In this document: piece by piece, positions 1 through 7,803 of the stretch
Layout of the letters: every line of letters begins with the position of its first letter
Numbering within the stretch: the stretch's first letter is position 1
Assembly (NCBI GenBank): GCA_018663565.1
Contig: JABJQE010000233.1
Span: 1 to 12,514, forward strand
Direction: 5' to 3'
DNA: 12,514 nucleotides
Source of the DNA: Phycisphaerae bacterium
GTDB lineage: Bacteria; Planctomycetota; Phycisphaerae; Phycisphaerales; SM1A02
Translations under genes and position numbers: made by a program
Notes under the pieces: model-generated
The model's database searches: none
Told to the model about the DNA's origin: nothing
What the model saw: the letters and a program-made list of their open reading frames with translations, nothing else

Positions 1-3000
1 CTGATATCAACTGGTTCATCGCCGGTCGGGATGATGATCTGCTGCGAGATACCGCCTGCACCGTCGTTCTCGAATATGACCAACTGTCCAGGAGAGCCGG
101 CCAGTGTGACGCAGATCTCCTCGGCAGAATCTCCCGTGAGATCGACCACCTCGACGCCCGTCGGGTCGCCGGCGACTGTTGTGGAGTTGGGGTCACCGAA
201 GTCGAGTAGGCCCGCAAGCGAAACGACCGTGGCAGTTAGCGTGCTCCCACTGGGACCACGAAAACCAGGAACATCCACTAACTCGAAGGCCAGCCCATTT
301 GGCAGCCCAGGCAGCACGATGGCATCGAAGCCGCCCTGGATGGGATCGGAAGTAGATGCGATCAGTTCGAACTGATCACCCTCGAGGAAAATGTCACCTT
401 CAGGTCGAACCTCAGCAAACAAAGTGCCACGTAGAACCACTTGATCAGCCACGATTGTTGGAGATGGTTCGGTGGGAGGGTCCCCATCGTCACGGGAACT
501 TGGTGGCATCAATTCCATCAAGAGCGAACTCCCCTGAGACATTTCCAGCCGGTTTCCAATGGTGATGCTGGCGGCATGGAAGTGCAGGCCTCCAATCAAG
601 TCGTATCGATTCTGTGCGCCCAGAGCAGGGCCAAGTACAACGTCGTTCCCTATCAGCAGATGGCCATCTCTGAGGTCCACGATTGCCATGTCTTCAGCAG
701 CCGGGGAACTCACTAGAAGATCTCCCGTAATTTCACGGTCGGTGTAACCCATGAGCTCAAGCATGATGTCATTGAACGCAACCTCCAAGGATCCCGTCCA
801 CTGCTGGATATCGAAGTTCATGGCATAGTCTTCTGCGAGCAGCAGCGAAAACCGTCCATTGGCACCATTGGTGTCTCCGGACCAAAGCGAGGTCTCAGAT
901 ATGTTGCCCCCACCTTGCCACATCCAGGACACCGTCTCACCAAATGCGAAATCGAGAATCCGCCGAGGCGTGGCCACGGCATCGTCGCTGCCGGGACACC
1001 CCACCAGCACCGTGTCAGGTCCGACGGCGAAGGGCCCCGCGGCATCGCCGGGTACGGCTGATGCAGACGTCAGCACCGCGTCGAGGTTCCACTGCCCTGG
1101 TTGATAAGCCGACGGCGCGAACGAATACACACACCCGGCATTGATCTCCATGTAGTCGACCCCAGGCGCGCTTGCGAGGATCCGTCGCGGACTTGTCACA
1201 ACTTCCACCTGGGTGGCAAAGCCGTCGAAGACGCCACCATTGGATCCTCCGGCGTCGGACCCCAAGTTGTATGTGTAAATGTAGTCAGTCCAGCCGGTCC
1301 GATCACCACGCAGTGGCACGGACCGTCTGTAGGCGCTGATGTTGCCCCTAAAGTCGGAAGTCGACGATGCGATTGCCAGAATTTCGTCGTCAAAGGACAC
1401 CGCTGCTCCGAAAAACTCGTAGTAGCTCGACTCAGGTAACAGTGTCTGCTGGGGTATGAATCCAGCGCCGATTGTCTCGGCGAAGATGTCGACGCGTCCA
1501 GCGGGATAGGACCCTATGTCGCTTGCCGCCACGAGCAGCGAGGAGGTTGACGATTCAGCCAGCGCGATCGTGTTGCCAAAGGACGAACTCTCGCCATCGA
1601 CATAGCCTGGATTGGTGAGCGTGGTGTTGAGAGTGAACTGCCCTGACCCTGCATTCCAGGTGTACAGGTGGACCTCACCTGAGTTTTGGGTATCGAAGAT
1701 ATTGCCTGGCTCACCCACGGCAAGCCACAGTTGGCCGTCGACTTCCTTCATCGCGATGCCGGCGCCCAGAGCACTGGAATCGCCACCCGCGGGCTGCATG
1801 ATCTGCACCAGTACCCAGTCCATACCCACGCCCGAGGCGTCTTGATACACATACACCTCACCCCCGATGTCCTCGTACGGGGCCGCAACCACGGCGATAT
1901 CGCCCGACATCACAATATGCTCACCGAATCGATACGGCGGTTTATTGGTCTCCGGCGGAAGCACTTGAAGGTACGTGTTCTGCCAAGACGCACCAGCACC
2001 GCCTTCTCGGCGGAAAATGTAGATCTGCCCCGCTGCGGGGTTTCCCACGAGCGCTACTTGCCCAGACAAAGCGATTTCCGCGGCGAATTGAGGCGAGGGA
2101 TCCTCGCCGCCAAAGAACGATCGATCCAGGACAATGGGCAGCGTCGAACGAGGGTCGTTCTGCCACTCTCCATCGTCGGGTTCCTCGTACAGCCGGGCCT
2201 GCCCCGTGTTCTGCCCAACAAAACTCGCCAGCTTCGGCGCGCCAAATACCACCTTGCCCGGGCTCACGGCGACCGCCGCGCCGAATTGTTCCCCACCAGT
2301 GGCATTCTGGGGATGAATCGTCGTCTCGTGCAACCAGGTACCACTGGTTGGTGAATAGCGATAGATGGCGCCAGTTCCATTCGCAGCGGCAGTACTCGTG
2401 GTATATGGAGCACCTACCGCGAGTAGGTCGCCGCCCATTCCAACGGCTGCGCCGAACCCATCTATATTGGTTGTGGTGTTGGGAGCCAGTGAAGCCTCGA
2501 GAAGCCATTGCCCGTCCCCCGAGTCCCTGTACACCTCGACGGTACCGTGATCCTCGGGCATAAGATCCATGCCGGGCATACCCGCTGCTAAGGCGCGTAT
2601 TGCGCCGCTCTCACTCAGGGCGACGCTGAACCCGAATTGCGACAATTCATGTGACCCGCCCTCAATGACCACATCCAACAGCACCGGCGTGGGATCGCCG
2701 GGATTGACGTCGTAGATACTTACGCGACCACCAACGGCACCAGCACCACCCAAGGGGCCCGGCGCTCCAATGGCGAGTGTGGTGCCTAGGAGTGCAACAT
2801 CGTTACCGAAGTTCCCGCCGGGCTCCACGTGGATAGGACCGTGCAGCGTTGCAATAAAATTTGCAGCGCCACCAGCTACATCGAAGATGTGCACAACCCC
2901 ATCGCCGTTGTTGGCACCGGGATCACCAATGACAAGCACATCACCCAACGCAAGGCTTGCGCCGAACTGCCCACTTGATGGACCCATGGGATTGGAGATT

Positions 3001-3491
3001 TCATCTATCTCATGCCAATCGCCCCATTCATCCTGCATGAAAATATACACGATGCCTTCCGACGTGCCCGGCGCGCTGATGGCGACCACGGATCCATCCA
3101 CCGCAACTGCTGTGCCGAATTTGGAACCGTCCGGCGTCGGCACAAGTTCCTGAAAGTCAACCGTGACAACCCAAGGGTCAGGCGTGGCGGTGCCGCTACA
3201 ACCGAATGCCGCCCCGCGATTGTTTGGACCCAGATGGGGCGCACCAACAACAGCGAAGTCGCCATCGATAGCAACGCTGGCCCCGGCCTCGGCACCAGAG
3301 CCGTGGCTGCCGCTCAGGGCATGCGAGATGAGACCATATGACCCATCACTTTGCAGCTGGGTACGTTGTTGCCCCACGGCCGTGACGGAAATCGCCGACG
3401 TAGCAATTGCGACTACCACTAAATGATGCGCTAACGACACCACTGGCATCACAGTGCCGCTCCCGACAAATCCCCTCACTACCATCTTCAT
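1..3491 (-). CDS. Secreted FG-GAP-like beta-propeller repeat protein, C-terminus beyond the left edge
   Basis: Read on the minus strand from ATG at 3491, the frame stays open for 1163 codons and leaves the window without a stop. Residues 1-40 look like a signal peptide: K2 and R6, a hydrophobic core at about 24-39, and a possible cleavage after AVG (38-40). Residues 50-850 hold about 14 repeats spaced roughly 55 residues apart, each with a core like FGAAVAV..GD..VVGAP and a following strand like G.VYIF, the pattern of FG-GAP/integrin-type propeller blades. Residues 855-1090 are rich in beta strands, starting with a WMWQGGG..S..SLWSG stretch like those in planctomycete surface proteins. Residues 1113-1145 (VEVVDLTGDSAEEICV, then LVIFENDGAG) resemble a VCBS/FG-GAP motif. 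A second in-frame ATG lies at 3485 and another at 3449; the first is preferred because it supplies the basic n-region. The Shine-Dalgarno is weak (a GAG about 8 bases upstream). Function is unknown; a surface, adhesion or extracellular role is inferred. Any sorting signal or dockerin would lie outside the window. Confidence 0.88.
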   Translation of the reverse strand, partial: MKMVVRGFVGSGTVMPVVSLAHHLVVVAIATSAISVTAVGQQRTQLQSDGSYGLISHALSGSHGSGAEAGASVAIDGDFAVVGAPHLGPNNRGAAFGCSGTATPDPWVVTVDFQELVPTPDGSKFGTAVAVDGSVVAISAPGTSEGIVYIFMQDEWGDWHEIDEISNPMGPSSGQFGASLALGDVLVIGDPGANNGDGVVHIFDVAGGAANFIATLHGPIHVEPGGNFGNDVALLGTTLAIGAPGPLGGAGAVGGRVSIYDVNPGDPTPVLLDVVIEGGSHELSQFGFSVALSESGAIRALAAGMPGMDLMPEDHGTVEVYRDSGDGQWLLEASLAPNTTTNIDGFGAAVGMGGDLLAVGAPYTTSTAAANGTGAIYRYSPTSGTWLHETTIHPQNATGGEQFGAAVAVSPGKVVFGAPKLASFVGQNTGQARLYEEPDDGEWQNDPRSTLPIVLDRSFFGGEDPSPQFAAEIALSGQVALVGNPAAGQIYIFRREGGAGASWQNTYLQVLPPETNKPPYRFGEHIVMSGDIAVVAAPYEDIGGEVYVYQDASGVGMDWVLVQIMQPAGGDSSALGAGIAMKEVDGQLWLAVGEPGNIFDTQNSGEVHLYTWNAGSGQFTLNTTLTNPGYVDGESSSFGNTIALAESSTSSLLVAASDIGSYPAGRVDIFAETIGAGFIPQQTLLPESSYYEFFGAAVSFDDEILAIASSTSDFRGNISAYRRSVPLRGDRTGWTDYIYTYNLGSDAGGSNGGVFDGFATQVEVVTSPRRILASAPGVDYMEINAGCVYSFAPSAYQPGQWNLDAVLTSASAVPGDAAGPFAVGPDTVLVGCPGSDDAVATPRRILDFAFGETVSWMWQGGGNISETSLWSGDTNGANGRFSLLLAEDYAMNFDIQQWTGSLEVAFNDIMLELMGYTDREITGDLLVSSPAAEDMAIVDLRDGHLLIGNDVVLGPALGAQNRYDLIGGLHFHAASITIGNRLEMSQGSSLLMELMPPSSRDDGDPPTEPSPTIVADQVVLRGTLFAEVRPEGDIFLEGDQFELIASTSDPIQGGFDAIVLPGLPNGLAFELVDVPGFRGPSGSTLTATVVSLAGLLDFGDPNSTTVAGDPTGVEVVDLTGDSAEEICVTLAGSPGQLVIFENDGAGGISQQIIIPTGDEPVDI
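942..3344 (-). repeat. About 14 degenerate FG-GAP-like protein repeats within the secreted protein
   Basis: The repeat cores begin at about residues 66, 123, 174, 226, 284, 344, 401, 467, 520, 573, 636, 692, 756 and 816 of the minus-strand protein. Clear examples are GNFGNDVALLGTTLAIGAPG (226-245), DGFGAAVGMGGDLLAVGAPY (344-363) and EQFGAAVAVSPGKVVFGAPK (401-420). Later units are more diverged: unit 8 has FAAEIAL, unit 13 FATQVEV, unit 14 AAGPFAV. The repeats are visible as protein only; the DNA is too diverged to show tandem copies. Fourteen units would suit two seven-bladed propellers, which is inference. The weakest calls are units 1, 10, 13 and 14. Confidence 0.75.
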
Positions 3492-3492
3492 T

Positions 3493-3504
3493 TGTGATCT
3501 CACA
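3493..3504. promoter_or_regulatory. Perfect 12-base inverted repeat abutting the repeat-protein start
   Basis: TGTGA-TC-TCACA is a perfect 5+2+5 palindrome-like repeat that ends one base from the ATG of the minus-strand gene, so in the mRNA it covers the ribosome-binding position. It could be an operator or a short RNA hairpin that masks translation initiation. The arms equal the CRP half-site, but the 2-base spacer is not the 6-base spacer of CRP sites. A short repeat like this can also occur by chance. Confidence 0.35.
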
Positions 3505-3613
3505 TCTCTGTTTAGCTTCCAATAAACCACTCAATCCAATCCCGTCCATTATGTGGAAGCGGGTCGGGTCATCGCAACCAAAAACACCCATATTGGCCTG
3601 TAATAAGGTCTGA

Positions 3614-3644
3614 GATATGGCAGTCAGTGGGGATATGGCCCCCA
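3614..3644. promoter_or_regulatory. GATATGGC direct repeat and small hairpin upstream of resB
   Basis: GATATGGC occurs at 3614-3621 and again at 3632-3639, an 18-base period, close to two helical turns. Overlapping the second copy, TGGGG (3628-3632) can pair with CCCCA (3640-3644) around a 7-base loop. The block ends 34 bases before the resB start codon. It may be a protein-binding site or leader structure for the resB-ccsA genes. The role is inferred; only the repeats are seen. Confidence 0.3.
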
Positions 3645-3678
3645 TGCCCAGATAAGCCGCATGTAGAATCCACAATTC

Positions 3679-6051
3679 ATGACACAGGCCACTCAAAAAC
3701 ACTTCCTGCCGGGTCCACTGGCCCTTTTGAACACTATTTGGTTCGGCATCACGCTGATGACAGCCTTGTTTGTGTACTGCTCCATTGGCTCAGCTGGTAT
3801 CCCGCTGAGTATCGAAATCTGGGAGCCAGGAACGTGGTACCCGCTTCGCGAGAGCCGCTTCTTTGAGATGACCGAATATGAATGGTTCAACTGGTGGCCA
3901 TTCTTCACATTGATGGGTTTGCTTTGTGTGAATATGGCGATCGTCACGATCTGCCGCATTCCACTTACTGCGGTGCACGCGGGAGTGTGGATGATTCATG
4001 CCGGCATCATTGTGATGACGATCGGATGCGTTATTTACTTTGGTACGAAAGTTGAAGGCGATGTTGCGGTTGCGCGGGGGCGACTACACATCACAGTGCC
4101 CGGATATGACGCCCTTGAGATGCGAGCGATGCCCGGTGCCCAAACAATGGTTGGTACTGCTGGTGATGTATGGTCGTTTCGGGTCACAAATATTGATCCA
4201 GAGTGGTCGCTCTTGAGCGGCGACGACGCAGGCAAACAGACCTATGCGGTAACGATCGCAGTTGAAGGCCCAGATGAATCATTCATGCGGCAGGTGATTG
4301 CGGGGTACCCCGAGTACACCGAGGACATTGTTCCAAGTGGAAACCACAACCAACCCATGGCCCGCGCGAAGAAAGTGCTCGGCACACCACTTGTGAACGA
4401 AGAGTTGTCGATCACAATTGGCCCTGATCAGCAAGACACTTTCTATCTACAGGCACACTCATCTATCTACTTACGGGAAGTTGTGATTGATGAGTTTGGC
4501 CGCGCTCATCCAGTGACCAAATGGATCGAACGACCACTAGATGGTCTTCCCCGGTTCAATGACCGCATTGGCGCCCCAGGAAGAGTGTGGTCTGCGGCAG
4601 GGGAATCACCCATTGTGGATGGAATTTCGATTCGAGTGCCAGCAAGGGCGGAACAAGATCCTTTAGCTGGCAACGAACTCGTTGTGAGCGATTATGTGCG
4701 TTATGCCGTGATGCAACCACGCCCCGTACCAGTCAACGACGGCACGCACGCAACGTGGGCGAGGGCCACCCTCAACACGCCCGACGGTCGCAGTCAGACT
4801 CATGATGTCTTCGCCGCAGACCCCACCCAGTCCACTGCTCCAGCTGACAAAATGGACATCACATGGGTAAGTGATGACACTGACATTGAGGCGAGTGTTG
4901 TGCCCCGGCTTCAGTTTTCAATTCCAGCAGCTGGCGTAGACATCACCGTGCCTATTGAAGCGGTCAGCGAAGTGAATCCTGATCTAACGATGACTCAAAT
5001 TGAAGGCACACCATTCTCATGGCGTGTTCAACGGTTCGATGACGATTTGTTTATTGCAGGCCAAACCATTTCGATGGCCCGGGTCGAGATCAGTGACGGT
5101 GATACGACGTGGCTTCGTTGGGTATTTGATGACCCCACGCGAAACGCAGACATGGGTCTAGATGGTGACGCATCACATGATGGGGCCGGAACCCCCGATG
5201 ACCGAATTTTGACAACCTACGTGCCACCTACAATTGGAAATGCCAATTTGATGTTGTTGGCCGGCCCTCAATCTGATCAACTTCGGTTGCGAATAGCGCT
5301 TCCCAGCAAGAACCCACGCACCGTTGCAGTGTTGGTTGGTGAACCAATCAATCTCACCGCGGGCATCACATTGACAGTTGATGATTGGGCGCCAAGTGTT
5401 CAACTGGAAACCAAACCAGCGATTATCCCGTTGTATCAACGCGATCGCGCGGCAGCGAATCAATTCAGCATGGTGCGGGTGGTGGTGCCCGGTCAATCGG
5501 ACCGGTCTGCTTGGCTTCCGCTTCACCACTATCCATTTGAGTCAGCCAACGAATCGATTCTTGGGTTCCGGTACTCACCAACGATGGTGGAGCTCGAAGA
5601 TGGCCGGCTTCTTGAGATGATGTTCTCGCGGCGTAGTCACCCCCTGACCGCGACCGTATCACTTGATGGATTTGAGATTGCCTCGCATGTGGGCGGCTTT
5701 ACCGGCAGCGTCAGCAGCGTGTTGAATTGGCATAGCAATGTTCGATTTGAAGACAAGAGCGGCACCCTTAAGTCCGCTGAAGTCAGCGTCAATGCCCCGA
5801 CTGAACACGATGGTCTGTGGTTCTTCCAGTCGCAGTGGGATCCCCCAGATCCAGGTGGCACTCGCGGAGGTGTTCCCTCGAGGGGCAGAAACTTCACAGT
5901 GCTTGGTGTCGGAAACCGAAATGGCGTGTGGACGATGCTGGCTGGTTGTGTTCTGAGTGTAATTGGCATGATCTACGCGTTCTATGTCAAGCCAATGATC
6001 AAGCGTCGCGCCGCTCTTGGTGTGTATAGCAATGCCGAGGTGGCCTCGTGA
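3679..6051 (+). CDS. resB: Cytochrome c biogenesis protein ResB (System II), enlarged periplasmic domain
   Basis: ResB (Ccs1) partners CcsA in the System II machinery that moves heme across the cytoplasmic membrane and joins it to apocytochrome c. The 790-residue protein has the family layout. Three membrane segments lie near the N-terminus (about 12-36, 72-92, 99-121), then a large outside domain (about 125-748), and a last membrane segment at about 749-770. The C-terminal signature is clear: LWFFQSQWDPPDPGG, then TVLGVGNRNGVW and IGMIYAFYVKPMIKRR. Two histidines, H100 and H107 (TAVHAGVWMIHAG), lie at the third membrane segment, where a heme ligand could sit. The outside domain is longer than in the usual ResB. 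ATG at 3679 is the first possible start after an in-frame TAG at 3664; no good Shine-Dalgarno is visible. The stop overlaps ccsA by four bases, implying translational coupling. Confidence 0.93.
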   Translation: MTQATQKHFLPGPLALLNTIWFGITLMTALFVYCSIGSAGIPLSIEIWEPGTWYPLRESRFFEMTEYEWFNWWPFFTLMGLLCVNMAIVTICRIPLTAVHAGVWMIHAGIIVMTIGCVIYFGTKVEGDVAVARGRLHITVPGYDALEMRAMPGAQTMVGTAGDVWSFRVTNIDPEWSLLSGDDAGKQTYAVTIAVEGPDESFMRQVIAGYPEYTEDIVPSGNHNQPMARAKKVLGTPLVNEELSITIGPDQQDTFYLQAHSSIYLREVVIDEFGRAHPVTKWIERPLDGLPRFNDRIGAPGRVWSAAGESPIVDGISIRVPARAEQDPLAGNELVVSDYVRYAVMQPRPVPVNDGTHATWARATLNTPDGRSQTHDVFAADPTQSTAPADKMDITWVSDDTDIEASVVPRLQFSIPAAGVDITVPIEAVSEVNPDLTMTQIEGTPFSWRVQRFDDDLFIAGQTISMARVEISDGDTTWLRWVFDDPTRNADMGLDGDASHDGAGTPDDRILTTYVPPTIGNANLMLLAGPQSDQLRLRIALPSKNPRTVAVLVGEPINLTAGITLTVDDWAPSVQLETKPAIIPLYQRDRAAANQFSMVRVVVPGQSDRSAWLPLHHYPFESANESILGFRYSPTMVELEDGRLLEMMFSRRSHPLTATVSLDGFEIASHVGGFTGSVSSVLNWHSNVRFEDKSGTLKSAEVSVNAPTEHDGLWFFQSQWDPPDPGGTRGGVPSRGRNFTVLGVGNRNGVWTMLAGCVLSVIGMIYAFYVKPMIKRRAALGVYSNAEVAS
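6037..6043 (+). promoter_or_regulatory. Ribosome binding site of ccsA
   Basis: GAGGTGG lies inside the last codons of resB, four bases before the GTG at 6048. It supports the GTG start over the internal ATG at 6078. Confidence 0.6.
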
Positions 6052-7748
6052 TTTGGTTCATCTGTGTGTGCGTAGCCATGCTTGGTGGATCAGTCACCGC
6101 TTCGCCTGTCGCAGTGTCAACAGATTCGGCGCCAAATTTCTATGAGTCCATCGACCTCTCACCGCTCGATGAGGTGACGATTTGGCAAGACGGCCGGCTG
6201 AAATCATTTGAGTCTTTCGCGCGAGACACCATGAATTGGATAAGCGGCCCTCGCAAGCCAGGTGGGCTAGAGCCCCGCATTGCCATGATGGATGTCATGC
6301 TTCGTCCCCAGGTGTGGATCGATCAAGATCTCTATTACGTCAAGAATAGGTTGGTACGCGTTGAGATTGCTCGCGCGTTGCGTGATAGCACCGCTCGGCC
6401 AATTGAAGCGAGTGATGAGCGACTCGATCGGTTTATTGACAAAGGTCTTGCACCACGAGGGTTCCTAATACACCCCGATGTTCGATCCATGCTGAGTCGC
6501 ATGCGGACTGATGTCATGAGATTTGCAAAGCCAGTGCAGGCCATAGACACAGCGCTCATGGTGGCAAACCCCGACATTATTCGAGATGAACTGTTGTTGG
6601 TGCCACCTGTCGGCGTAGACGCTGCTCAGAAGCCGTGGTCCAGAATAGACGCAGTTGTTGAAGAGGATCCAACCTCACCAGTTGCTGTAGCGTGGACCAA
6701 TTTACAGTCGGCGTGGCTTGCAGGCGATGTTGAAGGTGTGTCACAGTCAGCCACCGCGTTAGCTGCGACGCTCAGAAGCGTGAATCCAGAGCTCTACCCA
6801 TCTGCAGATCGACTTCGTACCGAGAGCATGTACTTCCAGTGGCGAGGCTTTACATGGGGATGGATTTTCTATGTACTCGCTGTTGCGGTGCTTTTGATGT
6901 GGGTGGTGTATCGATGGCGCGGCGCCTTCTGGGGTGGACTACTTATCTTCCTGTTTGCCTTTGGATTACAAACCGCATCAGTCATTTTGCGGACGTATAT
7001 TTCTGGTAGGTGGCCAAACACCAATATGTTTGAGGCGGTGACAACCAGCGCTTGGTATGGCGGTGTCTTTGCCATCATCATGGAAGTCATTGTCCGGCGA
7101 ACTCGCATGAGTGGCCTCTTTTTGCTTGGTAGTGCGGTGTGTTCAATGGTGGCACTGATGGCCGCGCACCTTGACCCAGTGCATCTCAACTCAGCGATTG
7201 GCAACAAGATGCCAGTGCTGCATGACATATGGCTGCATATTCACACCAATGTGATCATCTTTTCGTATGTTTTGATCTTCCTAGCAGCCATGACGGCAGG
7301 GCTGTTCTTGATTCGCCGTCTCATGCAGTTCCTATTTGGAACAGTCGATGCAAGCAGCGACTTTGCGAAGGCAGGTGGAGCTGGGTTCCTCATGTCACCA
7401 CGACCAGATGGAACAACTGCGCTGACAGCTGAGAAGACCACCTTTGGTCAAGTTCTCGATGGTGCCACCATGGTGCTCGTCGAACTATCGTTCATCTTGC
7501 TTTGGGCTGGAATCGTAATGGGCGCCATTTGGGCCGACCATTCATGGGGTCGTCCATGGGGGTGGGATCCAAAGGAAACCTTTGCACTCAATACATTCTT
7601 GATATTTGTGATCCTGATTCATGTGCGAATGAAGGTCAAGGACAAAGCGCTCTGGACTGCATGGCTAGCGGTCATTGGCTGCATCGTGATGATTTTCAAT
7701 TGGATCATCATCAACTTCACGATCAGTGGCCTGCATTCATATGCATGA
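6048..7748 (+). CDS. ccsA: Cytochrome c assembly protein CcsA (ResC), with N-terminal periplasmic domain
   Basis: CcsA is the WWD-domain heme-handling partner of ResB. The 566-residue protein starts with GTG, supported by a nearby Shine-Dalgarno; an in-frame ATG at residue 11 is an alternative. Residues 1-20 are hydrophobic and could be a signal peptide or anchor. Residues 25-265 form a soluble domain with no recognised catalytic motif (FYESIDLSPLDEVTIWQDGR, LKSFESFARD). About eight membrane segments follow: 268-288, 293-314, 332-348, 355-374, 398-424, 474-494, 513-526 and 535-556. Family marks are WPNTNMFEAVTTSAW (322-336), the WWD signature WADHSWGRPWGWDPKET (495-511), likely heme-ligand histidines at 397/399 (IWLHIHTN) and H563 in the C-terminal GLHSYA. 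H498 flanks the WWD motif. Start and resB stop overlap as GTGA, so the two proteins are probably made together. Confidence 0.95.
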   Translation: MIWFICVCVAMLGGSVTASPVAVSTDSAPNFYESIDLSPLDEVTIWQDGRLKSFESFARDTMNWISGPRKPGGLEPRIAMMDVMLRPQVWIDQDLYYVKNRLVRVEIARALRDSTARPIEASDERLDRFIDKGLAPRGFLIHPDVRSMLSRMRTDVMRFAKPVQAIDTALMVANPDIIRDELLLVPPVGVDAAQKPWSRIDAVVEEDPTSPVAVAWTNLQSAWLAGDVEGVSQSATALAATLRSVNPELYPSADRLRTESMYFQWRGFTWGWIFYVLAVAVLLMWVVYRWRGAFWGGLLIFLFAFGLQTASVILRTYISGRWPNTNMFEAVTTSAWYGGVFAIIMEVIVRRTRMSGLFLLGSAVCSMVALMAAHLDPVHLNSAIGNKMPVLHDIWLHIHTNVIIFSYVLIFLAAMTAGLFLIRRLMQFLFGTVDASSDFAKAGGAGFLMSPRPDGTTALTAEKTTFGQVLDGATMVLVELSFILLWAGIVMGAIWADHSWGRPWGWDPKETFALNTFLIFVILIHVRMKVKDKALWTAWLAVIGCIVMIFNWIIINFTISGLHSYA

Positions 7749-7803
7749 TTCAAGGCCATATATAAAGTGACTAGCGATTGAGCCAGGAGGGTGGGTAGAC
7801 TGC
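7749..7803 (+). other. 55-base gap between ccsA and the addB-like gene
   Basis: The gap holds no hairpin followed by T residues, so no terminator is seen. An A/T-rich ATATATAAAG at about 7759-7768 has no matching -35 element that I can find. AGGAGG at 7785-7790 serves the next gene. Readthrough from ccsA is therefore plausible. Confidence 0.4.
7785..7790 (+). promoter_or_regulatory. Ribosome binding site of the addB-like gene
   Basis: AGGAGG is a perfect Shine-Dalgarno, 13 bases before GTG 7804 and 19 before ATG 7810. The spacing is long for both, but the nearer GTG fits better. A closer GTG at 7791 is in another frame, and the right frame has a TGA at 7768. Confidence 0.55.

Larger units (their letters stand above)
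3492..3678. promoter_or_regulatory. Divergent intergenic region between the repeat-protein gene and resB
   Basis: These 187 bases separate two genes transcribed away from each other, so both promoters are expected here. I see no convincing -35/-10 pair on either strand. What can be seen is a perfect inverted repeat at 3493-3504, a direct repeat of GATATGGC at 3614-3621 and 3632-3639, and a small hairpin at 3628-3644. No ORF here looks real: the frame at 3407-3613 and the minus frame at 3346-3702 both overlap the repeat-protein gene and resemble nothing known. Confidence 0.5.

Noticed and set aside
1686..2354. Plus-strand frame of 222 codons
   Set aside because: It lies fully inside the minus-strand repeat-protein gene and its translation is rich in Arg and His without any recognisable motif. 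It is a shadow frame.
1942..2508. Minus-strand frame of 188 codons with a Trp- and Arg-rich translation
   Set aside because: It is on the same strand as the repeat-protein gene but in a different frame, and the real frame here gives clear FG-GAP-like repeats.
3493..3504. CRP-type binding site
   Set aside because: The half-sites match TGTGA and TCACA, but the spacer is 2 bases instead of the 6 needed by CRP.
3501..3560. Possible -35/-10 pair for the repeat-protein gene on the minus strand (TTGGAT and GCTAAA)
   Set aside because: The second hexamer matches the consensus poorly, so I do not call it a promoter.
3346..3702. Minus-strand frame of 118 codons spanning the intergenic region and the start of resB
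   Set aside because: It is out of frame with the repeat protein (start 3491), overlaps both real genes and has no known motif.
7759..7768. Promoter -10 element in ATATATAAAG before the addB-like gene
   Set aside because: No acceptable -35 hexamer lies 16-18 bases upstream, and A/T-rich runs of this length are common.
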